This document shows positions 1-9,598 of a stretch of 64,000 nt of DNA, one piece after another. This stretch comes from Bacteroidota bacterium. GTDB lineage: Bacteria; Bacteroidota; Bacteroidia; Chitinophagales; Chitinophagaceae. The translations under genes and the position numbers were made by a program. A model generated the notes under the pieces. It saw only the letters and a program-made list of their open reading frames with translations. It was not told the origin of the DNA and searched no databases. Numbering within the stretch: position 1 is the stretch's first letter; every line of letters begins with the position of its first letter. The stretch lies in assembly GCA_947451115.1 (NCBI GenBank), contig CANFXV010000001.1, positions 1-64,000 of the forward strand, in the 5' to 3' direction.

Positions 1-141
1 AGCTTTGTTCTTACCACGTAGAACAGCTGCGATTTTTGAAGCAATACGTCCTACGGTTTGATTAGTACCATCAACAATGTACCAGCCATGTTTAACGGTA
101 GCCGCGTTGGCGTGCTTCGTGGTGAAATGTAGTTTACTCAT
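1..141 (-). CDS. rplM: 50S ribosomal protein L13 (N-terminal part, runs off window edge)
   Basis: Reverse-strand translation MSKLHFTTKHANAATVKHGWYIVDGTNQTVGRIASKIAAVLRGKNKA matches the L13 N-terminus. Confidence 0.9.
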   Translation of the reverse strand, partial: MSKLHFTTKHANAATVKHGWYIVDGTNQTVGRIASKIAAVLRGKNKA

Positions 142-453
142 AATTCTTTTGTTTTAATGAGGCCGCGCTATCCCGACAGCCATAAAAATATCCCTGTTTT
201 ATAAGGGAGGGCGAAGGTACGAGGGGATTTTGGGTTTTCCCAATATTTAGAGGACTGTTTTTGTATTGTATCTTTATAACTAATTGATTATCAATAAATA
301 TTTTGTATCGTAATATTAATCATACTAAATACCTACTGAAAATCAAGTAGTTAGGAATGGGGTAGTTGTATGTTTTTTAATAATTCAAAGCGCTTTTACA
401 TTAAATTCAGCTATTCTGACCTATTTTTAAGGCAATAGCAGCTACTTATATAT

Positions 454-1623
454 ATGTATGAAAAATTCCAAGCCACTCAAATTTTTACTGGCACCGAGCT
501 TTTAGAGGACCAACTGGTTTTAATTACCCAAAAGGATGGGACCATCGAAGCCTTGGTTGGGATAGAAGATGCGGGGGAGGAGGTGCAAAATTTCGAGGGG
601 GTGCTTACCCCTGGATTGATCAATGCACATTGCCATTTGGAATTGTCGCATATGAAAGGAATGATTCCTGCACATACCGGTTTACAAGAATTTGTAAAAC
701 AAATTGTAGCCTTAAGAAGCGTAGATTCAATTATTGTAGAAGAAGCGATTGAAGCAGCAGAAGAAGAAATGTATCAAAATGGAATTGTGGCGGTGGGAGA
801 TATTTGTAATACACTTGACACCCTCGCACAAAAAGAAAAACACAAGATTGCTTATTATAGTTTTGTTGAATTATACGATTTGGATCCCACTCGTTCCTAT
901 GATAAAATGCAAGTCGGTTTAAAAATTCAAGAAACATTTCAAGATAATTGTATACGCGCATCCTTGGTACCCCATGCCCCTTACTCGGTAAGTTTTAATT
1001 TATGGAAATTGCTGTCAAATCATTTTGGTGCACATACCATTACCATGCACAATCAAGAGACTAGTGATGAAAATGAATTCTTTGAAAAAAAATCAGGCTC
1101 CTTTTTAGGAATGTATGAAAGAACAAAGGTATCGCTTGATTTTTTTGAAGCTACTGGACTAAGTAGTTTGCAATCGGTACTACCTTATTTTAAAAAAGCA
1201 GCAAGAAGTATTTTGGTACACAATAGCTTTTCTAGTGCAGCAGATATTAAAGCCGTTCAAAAACAAATGCCCAATACCTTTTGGTGTTTGTGCCCTAATG
1301 CAAATCAGTACATTGAACAAACTATGCCGCCTATTGAATTGTTACGCACTAATGGTGCAAACATTGTTATAGGTACAGACAGTTATGCAAGCAATTGGAG
1401 TTTAAATATTTTAGATGAAATAAAAACCATTCAAAAACATCATCCTTCTATTCCACTGGCTGAAATGCTTGGCTGGGCAACACTTAATGGTGCTAAGGCT
1501 TTACAAATGGATAAAAGCTTGGGTAGTTTTGAAAAAGGAAAAAAACCAGGGGTTGTTTTAATAAAAGGTATAGATGCAGCTGGTCTTGTCACACCATCAA
1601 GCAGCCCTCAACGACTAATATAG
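454..1623 (+). CDS. amidohydrolase family protein (SsnA/deaminase-like)
   Basis: 389 aa; TPGLINAHCHLE metal-binding motif and C-terminal IGTDSYASN. Confidence 0.8.
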   Translation: MYEKFQATQIFTGTELLEDQLVLITQKDGTIEALVGIEDAGEEVQNFEGVLTPGLINAHCHLELSHMKGMIPAHTGLQEFVKQIVALRSVDSIIVEEAIEAAEEEMYQNGIVAVGDICNTLDTLAQKEKHKIAYYSFVELYDLDPTRSYDKMQVGLKIQETFQDNCIRASLVPHAPYSVSFNLWKLLSNHFGAHTITMHNQETSDENEFFEKKSGSFLGMYERTKVSLDFFEATGLSSLQSVLPYFKKAARSILVHNSFSSAADIKAVQKQMPNTFWCLCPNANQYIEQTMPPIELLRTNGANIVIGTDSYASNWSLNILDEIKTIQKHHPSIPLAEMLGWATLNGAKALQMDKSLGSFEKGKKPGVVLIKGIDAAGLVTPSSSPQRLI

Positions 1624-1626
1624 AGA

Positions 1627-2526
1627 TTAATACAAATTCGGATAGTCTGAAATGATTCCATCCACCTTTAATGCGATCAATGCATTTATTTCTGCTTGGT
1701 TATTCACTGTCCAAGGAATAATTTTCATTTGATGTTGATGACAATAGTCCACCATTTGCCTAGTAACATACTTAAACTCAGGGCTATAAATAGTAGGTAC
1801 AAATCCAAGTAAATCAATTTGATTTTGAACATCGGTACTTTGTTTTCCTTCCACTAAAAAAACTGTTTGAATAGTAGGGTATTTTTCATGTAATACACGA
1901 AGTGGTCTTAGATCAAAACTTTGTATGCTTGTTCGTTTAAGCATATTTTTCTTTTGTAAAGTAGCCACCACCAATTCTACAAATTCATCGGGACTTGGAT
2001 GTTCAATGCCATCTTTCCCATCCACCGATTTAATTTCGATATTGTAATTCATTTTTCTTCCAATACTTGCTCCTTTTAATTCCACACTATCCATTAAACT
2101 GGCAAGGGTGGGAATAGCCACCGCTAATTTTTTTTGGCTTGTAAAACCTGGATGTATTTTTAAGCCCACATCATATTTTTCTAGTGTGGCATAATCCATC
2201 TGATAAATAATATTTTTATTGATTTCATCTGCCTTAATATAAGTTCCATCGGGCTTGGTGGTAATCAAAGGATTTAAAATAGGATCATGTGAAACTACTA
2301 CCTGCTTATCCTTAGTAATGGCTAAGTCCATTTCAAGAGTAGTTACCTTTTCATTATCCATCACAGCCAACATGGCGGCAATGGTATTTTCAGGCATCAA
2401 GCCCCTGCCACCGCGGTGTGCTTGATAATCAATTATAGTTTTATTCATTCCAGTTGGTTTGATCATTGAACAACTTGCGCTTATGCCAAGAAATAGAATG
2501 GCTAGAATTTTGATGATGAATTTCAT
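1627..2526 (-). CDS. glycerophosphodiester phosphodiesterase family lipoprotein
   Basis: AHRGGRGLMPENTIAAM motif, EMDLAITKD, C-terminal DGIISDYP; N-terminal lipobox-like ISASCS. Confidence 0.9.
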   Translation of the reverse strand: MKFIIKILAILFLGISASCSMIKPTGMNKTIIDYQAHRGGRGLMPENTIAAMLAVMDNEKVTTLEMDLAITKDKQVVVSHDPILNPLITTKPDGTYIKADEINKNIIYQMDYATLEKYDVGLKIHPGFTSQKKLAVAIPTLASLMDSVELKGASIGRKMNYNIEIKSVDGKDGIEHPSPDEFVELVVATLQKKNMLKRTSIQSFDLRPLRVLHEKYPTIQTVFLVEGKQSTDVQNQIDLLGFVPTIYSPEFKYVTRQMVDYCHQHQMKIIPWTVNNQAEINALIALKVDGIISDYPNLY

Positions 2527-2584
2527 AAGCTATATTTCAATAAAGCTATCTAAATTTCGTAGCTTGTGGTATTAAATTTCTATT

Positions 2585-2668
2585 ATGACATTCCCCATAT
2601 TATTTGGAATTTTTGCCATCTTATTAATCATGTGGCGCAGGCACAGAAAAAGCAGAGACAACAATTAA
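2585..2668 (+). CDS. putative 27-aa single-TM microprotein
   Basis: ATG...TAA encodes MTFPILFGIFAILLIMWRRHRKSRDNN: hydrophobic helix plus basic tail; below the ORF-track length cutoff. Confidence 0.35.
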   Translation: MTFPILFGIFAILLIMWRRHRKSRDNN

Positions 2669-3451
2669 TTATTTTGTTGTTTCTAATAACTGAAGCAATT
2701 TTATTCCTTCTTTTTTAAGTCCTATTTGTGATATTAAACTAAGCTCCAGTCGCTCCTCTCTGTGGAACCAAAGTTTTGATAAATCTCTTATTTGATCTAT
2801 GGAAAGTTTGGTATCCTCTAGCTGTTTTCGTAATTCTTTTTCATGAAGATTGAAATTATTATTAAATCCAGGATGAACATCCATTAATACATTTCTTATA
2901 GAGGGATTACCCATTCCTCTCAAAATAAAAAAAGACGGGGGTAGTAATTTTTTTAAACCAGGTCTGAATTGATCAAAGTAATATTGGGTTTCCGTTTCCA
3001 TTGATCTCGTTTCTGCAAGACTAGCATGCTCCTCGTATTGCAAAATAGCTTTTAACGCATCTTTATTTTGAATATATCGTAAAGCTCCCGAGCTTTTCAT
3101 TTGCTCAAATATTGTTTTACGGTTTATAAAACGGTAGATCCAAAAATCCATTGTAAAAGCTAAATCAGATAAATTGATTGTATGATTAACTGTTGCATGA
3201 TTTATACTCAAGGAGTCTAAATAAGTTGAAAGTTGTTGATTTTTAAAAATAATAGAATCTAATTGTTTTTGGTTTTCTTGTACATCAATGATAAAGGCCT
3301 GAATTAATTCCTCCGACCTTTCATTTTCAACATGTTTTTCCCTAAGATTCTCTGCCACAAAACCCATACTTACTGCTAAGAATAGCATTAAGAATTCAGT
3401 AAGATATTCTTTCCATTTTTTTGGATGATGTGAATGATGATGTACTTCCAT
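2669..3451 (-). CDS. His-rich N-terminus, single-TM protein of unknown function (paralogue 1)
   Basis: MEVHHHSHHPKKWKEYLTEFLMLFLAVSMGFVAENLRE; similar N-terminus to the next ORF. Confidence 0.7.
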   Translation of the reverse strand: MEVHHHSHHPKKWKEYLTEFLMLFLAVSMGFVAENLREKHVENERSEELIQAFIIDVQENQKQLDSIIFKNQQLSTYLDSLSINHATVNHTINLSDLAFTMDFWIYRFINRKTIFEQMKSSGALRYIQNKDALKAILQYEEHASLAETRSMETETQYYFDQFRPGLKKLLPPSFFILRGMGNPSIRNVLMDVHPGFNNNFNLHEKELRKQLEDTKLSIDQIRDLSKLWFHREERLELSLISQIGLKKEGIKLLQLLETTK

Positions 3452-3457
3452 GGAATA

Positions 3458-4213
3458 TTATTTTACGTGGTATTCTTGTTTAAGCGCTGCCATTAAATCT
3501 ATGGCCACTTTTTCAGTGGAATCCAGAAGTACTATAGAAACATTATTAAGCGCATTTTTGATGTGGGTGAGTCGATTCGCAAATTCAATTAAAGTATTTT
3601 TATCGTTGGTCATTAATTTAGACCCTGGTTTTACTTTGTATTTATTATTCCCTCTTTCCTGATTTTGATAAAAATTATTATTAAAAATTGAATAGGACTT
3701 TTCTCTGGCGCGAATTTTTAGTTCTTCGGTAGATTCGCCATAAGCTTGGATATAGGAGGCATAATGCCAATAAACGGCGATTTGATCGCTAATCTTACTG
3801 TTTTCAACAAGCCTCAAACCACCTGCGTTTTTTAATTGCGCTGTCGTTCTTTCAATTAATCTAACCCCTCTGCTTCCTAGGGTGCCTAGGTTCAATTCAT
3901 ATAATTTAGCAATGGATACGGTATCATTCTTCCCTTCAAAAATATAATTTACAGTGGTGTCCAATCTCCCTATCTGCTTGATATAAGTTCTTCTTACTGC
4001 ATTCAATTCTGCTGTATCTCTTTTTAAATCTTCATAAAAACTTTGCATGTATTGATGCTCTCTTTCTCTTTCTACAAAAAATTCTCTTTTATTCTCTGCA
4101 AAGAAACCCAGGGTAACTGCCAGAAACAACATCAGAAACTCAAAAATATATTCTTTAAATTTTTTCTTTAAATGCGCTCCATTGGGGGCATGATGTGGAT
4201 GATGTACTTCCAT
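3458..4213 (-). CDS. His-rich N-terminus, single-TM protein of unknown function (paralogue 2)
   Basis: MEVHHPHHAPNGAHLKKKFKEYIFEFLMLFLAVTLGFFAENKRE; tandem with 2669..3451. Confidence 0.7.
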   Translation of the reverse strand: MEVHHPHHAPNGAHLKKKFKEYIFEFLMLFLAVTLGFFAENKREFFVEREREHQYMQSFYEDLKRDTAELNAVRRTYIKQIGRLDTTVNYIFEGKNDTVSIAKLYELNLGTLGSRGVRLIERTTAQLKNAGGLRLVENSKISDQIAVYWHYASYIQAYGESTEELKIRAREKSYSIFNNNFYQNQERGNNKYKVKPGSKLMTNDKNTLIEFANRLTHIKNALNNVSIVLLDSTEKVAIDLMAALKQEYHVK

Positions 4214-4283
4214 AGTTGTTTTTATAAATATAAATAAAAAAAAGCCTATATATAAACTAAACGATGTTATTTTATCAAGATTT

Positions 4284-5018
4284 TTACCTCAACACTTCTT
4301 GTAATATGGGCAGCGATTTAATTTCACTAAATTTTTTATAATGCCAACTTAGCGACAGCTGAAAGAGTTCCAATATTTTTTTTCTTTGCGAACCAGTTAA
4401 AATAATATTGTCTAAGTCATTGTAAAATTGAACTTGTAAAAAAGTGGAAGCCGTTTGTGCTTCGGCCCCTTCTAAAAAATAGGGATGCGTAGGTGTGCTT
4501 GCTACAAATTGTCCTTCACGCACATCTAGTACTGGACTGCTTATGCTGTATTTTCCTTGCAATCCAAAGCCCATGGTTTGACTTAAATGGATTAAAAAAT
4601 AGATAGGCAAATTGCCCACCAAATGAGGGCCCCCTTTATCTAATTGTTTGAACGTATCTTCTATTAAATAAAATAATTCTGGATGAGGTTCTGGTTGCAT
4701 AGTTTGTTGCAGGACCTCTACAATATAGGTGGCTACTGCATTACGTAAGACATCAGCATAAATATTTTGATATACAAAATCCCAGTTCACGTCTTTGATC
4801 ATTTGCAATTGCTTCATGGGCGAATGGTACACTTCCATTTGTAAAATAGCAGCGGGCTGATAAAACACGCCCTTGTTGGCCCCTTTTTTGCTAGTGACTC
4901 TTACCCCTTTGACGATGTATTGTTGCAAACCAAAAAGTTCAGTATACGCAGTTAAGATAATGCTCGTGTCCCCATATTTAGTGACACGTAAAACAATCCC
5001 CTTGGTATTGTGTAACAT
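4284..5018 (-). CDS. recO: DNA repair protein RecO
   Basis: MLHNTKGIVLRVTKYGDTSIILTAYTELFGLQQYIVKGVR N-terminal OB fold pattern. Confidence 0.9.
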   Translation of the reverse strand: MLHNTKGIVLRVTKYGDTSIILTAYTELFGLQQYIVKGVRVTSKKGANKGVFYQPAAILQMEVYHSPMKQLQMIKDVNWDFVYQNIYADVLRNAVATYIVEVLQQTMQPEPHPELFYLIEDTFKQLDKGGPHLVGNLPIYFLIHLSQTMGFGLQGKYSISSPVLDVREGQFVASTPTHPYFLEGAEAQTASTFLQVQFYNDLDNIILTGSQRKKILELFQLSLSWHYKKFSEIKSLPILQEVLR

Positions 5019-5027
5019 ATTTATTTT

Positions 5028-6065
5028 CTAGACACGCTTAAACTGTTGCAAAAAGCGCAGGTCGTTTTGAGCGTATAAACGTAAATCGTTTACTTGGTAT
5101 TTTAATTGAGTGATTCTTTCCACGCCCATACCAAAGGCAAAGCCAGTATACTTTTCAGGATCTATGCCAAAGTTTTTTAACACATTGGGATGTACCATAC
5201 CACTACCTAAAATTTCTACCCATCCTGTATGCTTACAAATATTACATCCTTTGCCGCTACATATTTGACAACTAATATCCATCTCCGCACTAGGTTCTGT
5301 AAATGGAAAATAACTTGGACGGAATCTTACTTTCACATCCTTTCCAAACATTTCTTGTACGAAAAAATAAAGGGTTTGTTTTAAATCTGCAAAGCTTACA
5401 TTTTCATCTATATACAATCCTTCTACTTGATGAAAAAAACAATGTGCTCTTGCAGATATAGTTTCATTGCGGTATACGCGGCCAGGACAAATCACTCGAA
5501 TAGGTGGCTTTTGCGTTTCCATCACTCTTGCTTGTACACTTGAAGTATGCGTTCTTAACAACCAAGCTGAATTATTATCTGTGGCTTCTTGCACATAAAA
5601 AGTATCCTGCATATCGCGTGCTGGATGATCGGCTGGTAAATTCATCGCACCGAAATTATGCCAGTCATCTTCTACCTCTGGTCCTTCTGCTACGGCAAAT
5701 CCTAATCTTTTAAAAATAGAAACCATTTGATTGCGCACTAAGTTCAAAGGATGTCTGGTACCTACAGCAACAGGATCTCCTGGTAAACTGGTGTCTATTG
5801 TAGTATTGGCTTCATCCGCATCGCCCAATGCCGCCAATAAATTTTCAAGTTTTTCCTCGGCAAGAATTTTAAAAGCATTCAAAATTTGACCAAAGTCTTT
5901 TTTCTGCGCTACTGGCACATTTTTCATTTCGCCCATGATTTGTTTGACCAAACCTTTGGTTCCCAAGTATTTAATTCGGTAGGCTTCCACGTCGGCCGAG
6001 GTGGTGGCTACCGTGGTGGCGATTTCTTTTTTAATAGATTCGATTTGTGCTAAGAGCTGCTCCAT
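5028..6065 (-). CDS. pheS: phenylalanine--tRNA ligase alpha subunit
   Basis: Class II aaRS motifs (HTSSVQARVM, GRVYRNETISARAHCFFHQVEGLYID, GFAFGMGVERI); start set at MEQLLAQIESIKKE rather than the longer ORF. Confidence 0.95.
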   Translation of the reverse strand: MEQLLAQIESIKKEIATTVATTSADVEAYRIKYLGTKGLVKQIMGEMKNVPVAQKKDFGQILNAFKILAEEKLENLLAALGDADEANTTIDTSLPGDPVAVGTRHPLNLVRNQMVSIFKRLGFAVAEGPEVEDDWHNFGAMNLPADHPARDMQDTFYVQEATDNNSAWLLRTHTSSVQARVMETQKPPIRVICPGRVYRNETISARAHCFFHQVEGLYIDENVSFADLKQTLYFFVQEMFGKDVKVRFRPSYFPFTEPSAEMDISCQICSGKGCNICKHTGWVEILGSGMVHPNVLKNFGIDPEKYTGFAFGMGVERITQLKYQVNDLRLYAQNDLRFLQQFKRV

Positions 6066-6118
6066 GGTACGAAGATAAAATAAATCCTTACATTTGTTAC
6101 TCGAGAAGTAATAATTAC

Positions 6119-6811
6119 ATGGAATACAATACAGCAAGAAGTATTATGGGGATGAGGGAGTATGGCCGTCACGTTCAAAAGATGGTGGACCATCTTATGA
6201 CCATTGAAGACCGAGACAAAAGAAAGGAACAAGCCCTGGTGGTGATTGAACTCATGGGCTTTTTAAACCCGCAACTCAAAAATATAGAGGATTATAGGCA
6301 TAAATTATGGGACCACCTGTTTTTTATGAGCAATTTTCAATTGGATGTAGATAGCCCTTATCCTATTCCTACCAAAGAAACTTACAAACAGAAGCCTGAT
6401 CCTATTCCTTATCCTAAGCGCAAAATTAAATATGCCCATTTAGGTAAAAACCTAGAATTGGTGATTGATAAAGCCATGGCGGAACAGGACCAAGAGAAAA
6501 AAGCAGGTTTTGCGCATGCCATTGCACATTATATGAAATTGGCTTATAGCAACTGGCATAAAGAATTGGTACAAGATGACACCATTAGAGGAGAGTTAAA
6601 TGCCATTACTGGTGGTCAACTTGAATTTAGCAACACCCCTTATATCAAACACCGCAATCAGAATTTTGAAAGAGACGAATACCGTCCTGCGGGTGGTCGT
6701 TGGCAAAACAACCGCAACAACAATAACCGCGGTGGACGCGGCCCTGGTGGACCAGGCGGCGGAGGCGGCGGACGCAATAACAACAACCGCAATTTTAAGA
6801 AACGTTTTTAA
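6119..6811 (+). CDS. DUF4290 family protein with Asn/Arg/Gly-rich C-terminal tail
   Basis: MEYNTARSIMGMREYGRHVQKMVDHLMTIEDRDKRKEQ; tail WQNNRNNNNRGGRGPGGPGGGGGGRNNNNRNFKKRF. Confidence 0.8.
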   Translation: MEYNTARSIMGMREYGRHVQKMVDHLMTIEDRDKRKEQALVVIELMGFLNPQLKNIEDYRHKLWDHLFFMSNFQLDVDSPYPIPTKETYKQKPDPIPYPKRKIKYAHLGKNLELVIDKAMAEQDQEKKAGFAHAIAHYMKLAYSNWHKELVQDDTIRGELNAITGGQLEFSNTPYIKHRNQNFERDEYRPAGGRWQNNRNNNNRGGRGPGGPGGGGGGRNNNNRNFKKRF

Positions 6812-6831
6812 TTTAAGTGTTGAAATAATTG

Positions 6832-6863
6832 AAATCCCATTTGGCCTTAGCGAGATGGGATTT
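6832..6863 (+). terminator. probable intrinsic terminator
   Basis: AAATCCCAT...ATGGGATTT arms followed by TATTGTTTT. Confidence 0.5.
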
Positions 6864-6927
6864 ATTGTTTTAGACCGATAGGAAAGTGCAGCGAATCATG
6901 TATTTTCGTAAAGCAAATATTTATACA

Positions 6928-8232
6928 ATGAGTTCATTTGAAGTTATAGGAGGTCATGCACTTAAAGGCAACATTACACCACAGGGTGCAAAAAATGAAG
7001 CCCTTCAAGTATTGTCTGCAGTGGTGCTGAGTGCCGAGCCCATTACAATTTCAAATGTGCCCAATATTGTGGATGTAAATTTGTTGATAGAGCTTTTAGC
7101 CGCGATGGGTGTATCAGTAGAAAAATTAGGCGAAGGGGAATATCGTTTCAAAGCAGACCAAATAGATCCTAGTTATTTAGCCTCAGATGATTTTAAAGCA
7201 AAAAGTGGAAGATTGCGTGGTAGTGTAATGTTGGCTGGACCGATCTTATCAAGATTTAAAATCGCCTACTTGCCCAAACCAGGAGGAGATAAAATTGGAA
7301 GAAGAAGATTGGATACTCATATTATTGGATTTGAAAAATTAGGTGCTAAATATGCTTATGACGAGAAGCTTGCTTGTTTCACCTTAAAAGCAGAAAATTT
7401 AATAGGCACCTATATGTTATTGGATGAGCCTTCTGTTACAGGTACAGCCAATATTTTAATGGCGGCTGTTTTAGCCGAAGGCATCACCACTATTTACAAT
7501 GCAGCTTGTGAACCTTATATACAGCAGCTTTGCTTGATGTTGAATAAGATGGGTGCAAAAATTACTGGCCTTGGAAGTAATCTTTTAAAAATTGAAGGGG
7601 TCAAAAAATTAGGCGGCACGAACCATCGTATTTTACCAGATATGATTGAAATTGGTTCCTTCATTGGTCTAGCAGCGATGACCAAAAGTGAAATCACCAT
7701 TAAAAATGCTGGCATTGAACACTTGGGTATTATTCCTGATAAATTTCGTTTACTAGGCATTGATTTTACCATCAAAGAAGATGACATCTATATTCCTGCA
7801 CAAGATATTTATGAGATACAAACCTTTATGGATGGAGGTATCTTAACCATATACGACAATCCATGGCCAGGTTTTACACCCGATTTATTAAGCATTGTAT
7901 TAGTAACGGCCATTCAAGCCAGAGGTAGTGTATTGATTCATCAAAAAATGTTTGAAAGCCGTTTGTTTTTTACAGATAAGCTAATTGATATGGGTGCACA
8001 AATTATTTTGTGTGATCCGCATCGTGCTACGGTGATTGGTTTGGGCCGTAAATATCCGCTCCGTGGTATTACCATGAGTAGCCCTGATATTCGCGCTGGA
8101 CAAGCCTTGCTGATTGCTGCTTTAAGTGCAGAGGGAAAAAGTACCATTCAAAATATTGAACAAATAGATAGAGGATATCAACACATTGATGCAAGGCTAC
8201 AAGCCTTGGGTGCGCAAATAAAGCGTATTTAA
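6928..8232 (+). CDS. murA: UDP-N-acetylglucosamine 1-carboxyvinyltransferase
   Basis: MSSFEVIGGHALKGNITPQGAKNEALQVLSAVVLSAEP; EPSP-synthase-like fold motifs; start at internal ATG. Confidence 0.95.
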   Translation: MSSFEVIGGHALKGNITPQGAKNEALQVLSAVVLSAEPITISNVPNIVDVNLLIELLAAMGVSVEKLGEGEYRFKADQIDPSYLASDDFKAKSGRLRGSVMLAGPILSRFKIAYLPKPGGDKIGRRRLDTHIIGFEKLGAKYAYDEKLACFTLKAENLIGTYMLLDEPSVTGTANILMAAVLAEGITTIYNAACEPYIQQLCLMLNKMGAKITGLGSNLLKIEGVKKLGGTNHRILPDMIEIGSFIGLAAMTKSEITIKNAGIEHLGIIPDKFRLLGIDFTIKEDDIYIPAQDIYEIQTFMDGGILTIYDNPWPGFTPDLLSIVLVTAIQARGSVLIHQKMFESRLFFTDKLIDMGAQIILCDPHRATVIGLGRKYPLRGITMSSPDIRAGQALLIAALSAEGKSTIQNIEQIDRGYQHIDARLQALGAQIKRI

Positions 8233-8282
8233 AAATCATGCTTAGGTAAGTAATTGGGTTTTTATAAGTAATCATCTTTAAA

Positions 8283-9536
8283 ATGTTTTTTATGAAAGCA
8301 ACATTAATTCGTTCGTTGAATGATCCAAAACAATTAGAAGAATTATATCGTAAGGATAAGCTAAGCTTTACACAGGCATTTAATGAATTAGATGCAAGCC
8401 AAAAAGACCAACAATATTTTATATTTTGGAATACCAGACTTAATTACAAAGAAAAAAAATCAATTATTATTGATCGAAAAGAAATTCTTTGCATCATTAT
8501 TTTGGCTATAGTTGCTGGTATTGTAGCCAATATATCCAACTTACCTGGAGTAGAGAAAGAATTATTTTTTACTAGAAATACTGCCTTTCTTATTTTTCCT
8601 TTTATCAGCGCTTATTTTATTTGGAAACAAAAACTTTCATTCAAAAAAAAAATAATTATAGGGGGTGCTATTGCAGTTTTGGCTTTGTATTTAAATTGTT
8701 TGCCGAATAATTCAAAAAGTAGCAGCATCCAACTCATCTATATTCACTTGCCAATATTGTTGTGGTCCATACTAGGTTATGCATATTTAGGCAATGATTT
8801 TTTTAACAAAGAAAAAAGAATCAACTACCTTAAATATAATGGCGATTTGTTGATTATGTCTGGGGTGCTACTACTTTCTTGTATTTTATTTACGCTTATC
8901 ACCTTTGGATTATTTGAATTGATTGGCATTAAAATTGAGCAATTTTATATGCAACATATCGCCATTTGGGCCATTGGCGCTATTCCTATTTTGGCTACCT
9001 ATTTGATTTACAACAATCCCAATTTAACCAACTGGATATCGCCATTGATTGCTAAAATTTTTACCCCATTGGTTTTTATGAATTTATTAATTTATTTGAG
9101 CGCATTAATTTATATGGGCAAATATCCTTTTAACGACAGAAACTTGCTATTGATTAATAATTTGCTTTTGGTGGCAGTTTTAGCATTAATATTTTTCTCC
9201 ATAGTTGAAAAAGGAAAAAACAAGAATCAATTTTTTACTTCTATACTTTTATTGGGTCTTTCCTTTTTAACCATTTGCATTAACATCATTGCTTTATCGG
9301 CCATTCTATTTCGTCTTTGGACTTGGGGCATAACCCCTAATAGAGTAGTTGTTCTAGGTAGTAATGTATTAGTTTTTATCAACTTAATTATTGTATTTAT
9401 AGCTTTAATAAAAGTGATTAGAAAAAAAGAAGCCCTTGTAAAAGTGCAAGATTGTATTGCAAGCTATTTGCCTATATATGCAGCCTGGGCGGGATTTGTA
9501 GTGTTGCTTTTACCTTTACTATTTGCTTGGAGATGA
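8283..9536 (+). CDS. polytopic membrane protein, DUF4153-like
   Basis: About 10 predicted hydrophobic segments after a soluble N-terminus. Confidence 0.55.
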   Translation: MFFMKATLIRSLNDPKQLEELYRKDKLSFTQAFNELDASQKDQQYFIFWNTRLNYKEKKSIIIDRKEILCIIILAIVAGIVANISNLPGVEKELFFTRNTAFLIFPFISAYFIWKQKLSFKKKIIIGGAIAVLALYLNCLPNNSKSSSIQLIYIHLPILLWSILGYAYLGNDFFNKEKRINYLKYNGDLLIMSGVLLLSCILFTLITFGLFELIGIKIEQFYMQHIAIWAIGAIPILATYLIYNNPNLTNWISPLIAKIFTPLVFMNLLIYLSALIYMGKYPFNDRNLLLINNLLLVAVLALIFFSIVEKGKNKNQFFTSILLLGLSFLTICINIIALSAILFRLWTWGITPNRVVVLGSNVLVFINLIIVFIALIKVIRKKEALVKVQDCIASYLPIYAAWAGFVVLLLPLLFAWR

Positions 9537-9546
9537 GCTAAAATAA

Positions 9547-9578
9547 AGAACCCCGTATTTTTTCAATATCGGGGTTCT
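9547..9578. terminator. bidirectional intrinsic terminator between convergent genes
   Basis: AGAACCCCG...CGGGGTTCT followed by T-rich sequence. Confidence 0.8.
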
Positions 9579-9598
9579 TCTTTTACTAATTTTTATAT

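Noticed and set aside
5028-6137. Extended N-terminus of PheS in the ORF track
   Set aside because: MEQLLAQIESIKKE is the standard start; the extension would overlap the divergent DUF4290 start region
6600-6881. 93-aa ORF in alternate frame over the DUF4290 3' end
   Set aside because: By-product of the repetitive GC-rich RGG-coding stretch; the main frame has clear family homology
7515-8275. Antisense ORFs (90, 68, 68 aa) opposite murA
   Set aside because: Typical shadow ORFs on the strand opposite a strong coding gene, no recognisable motifs; same applies to the other short antisense ORFs in the track
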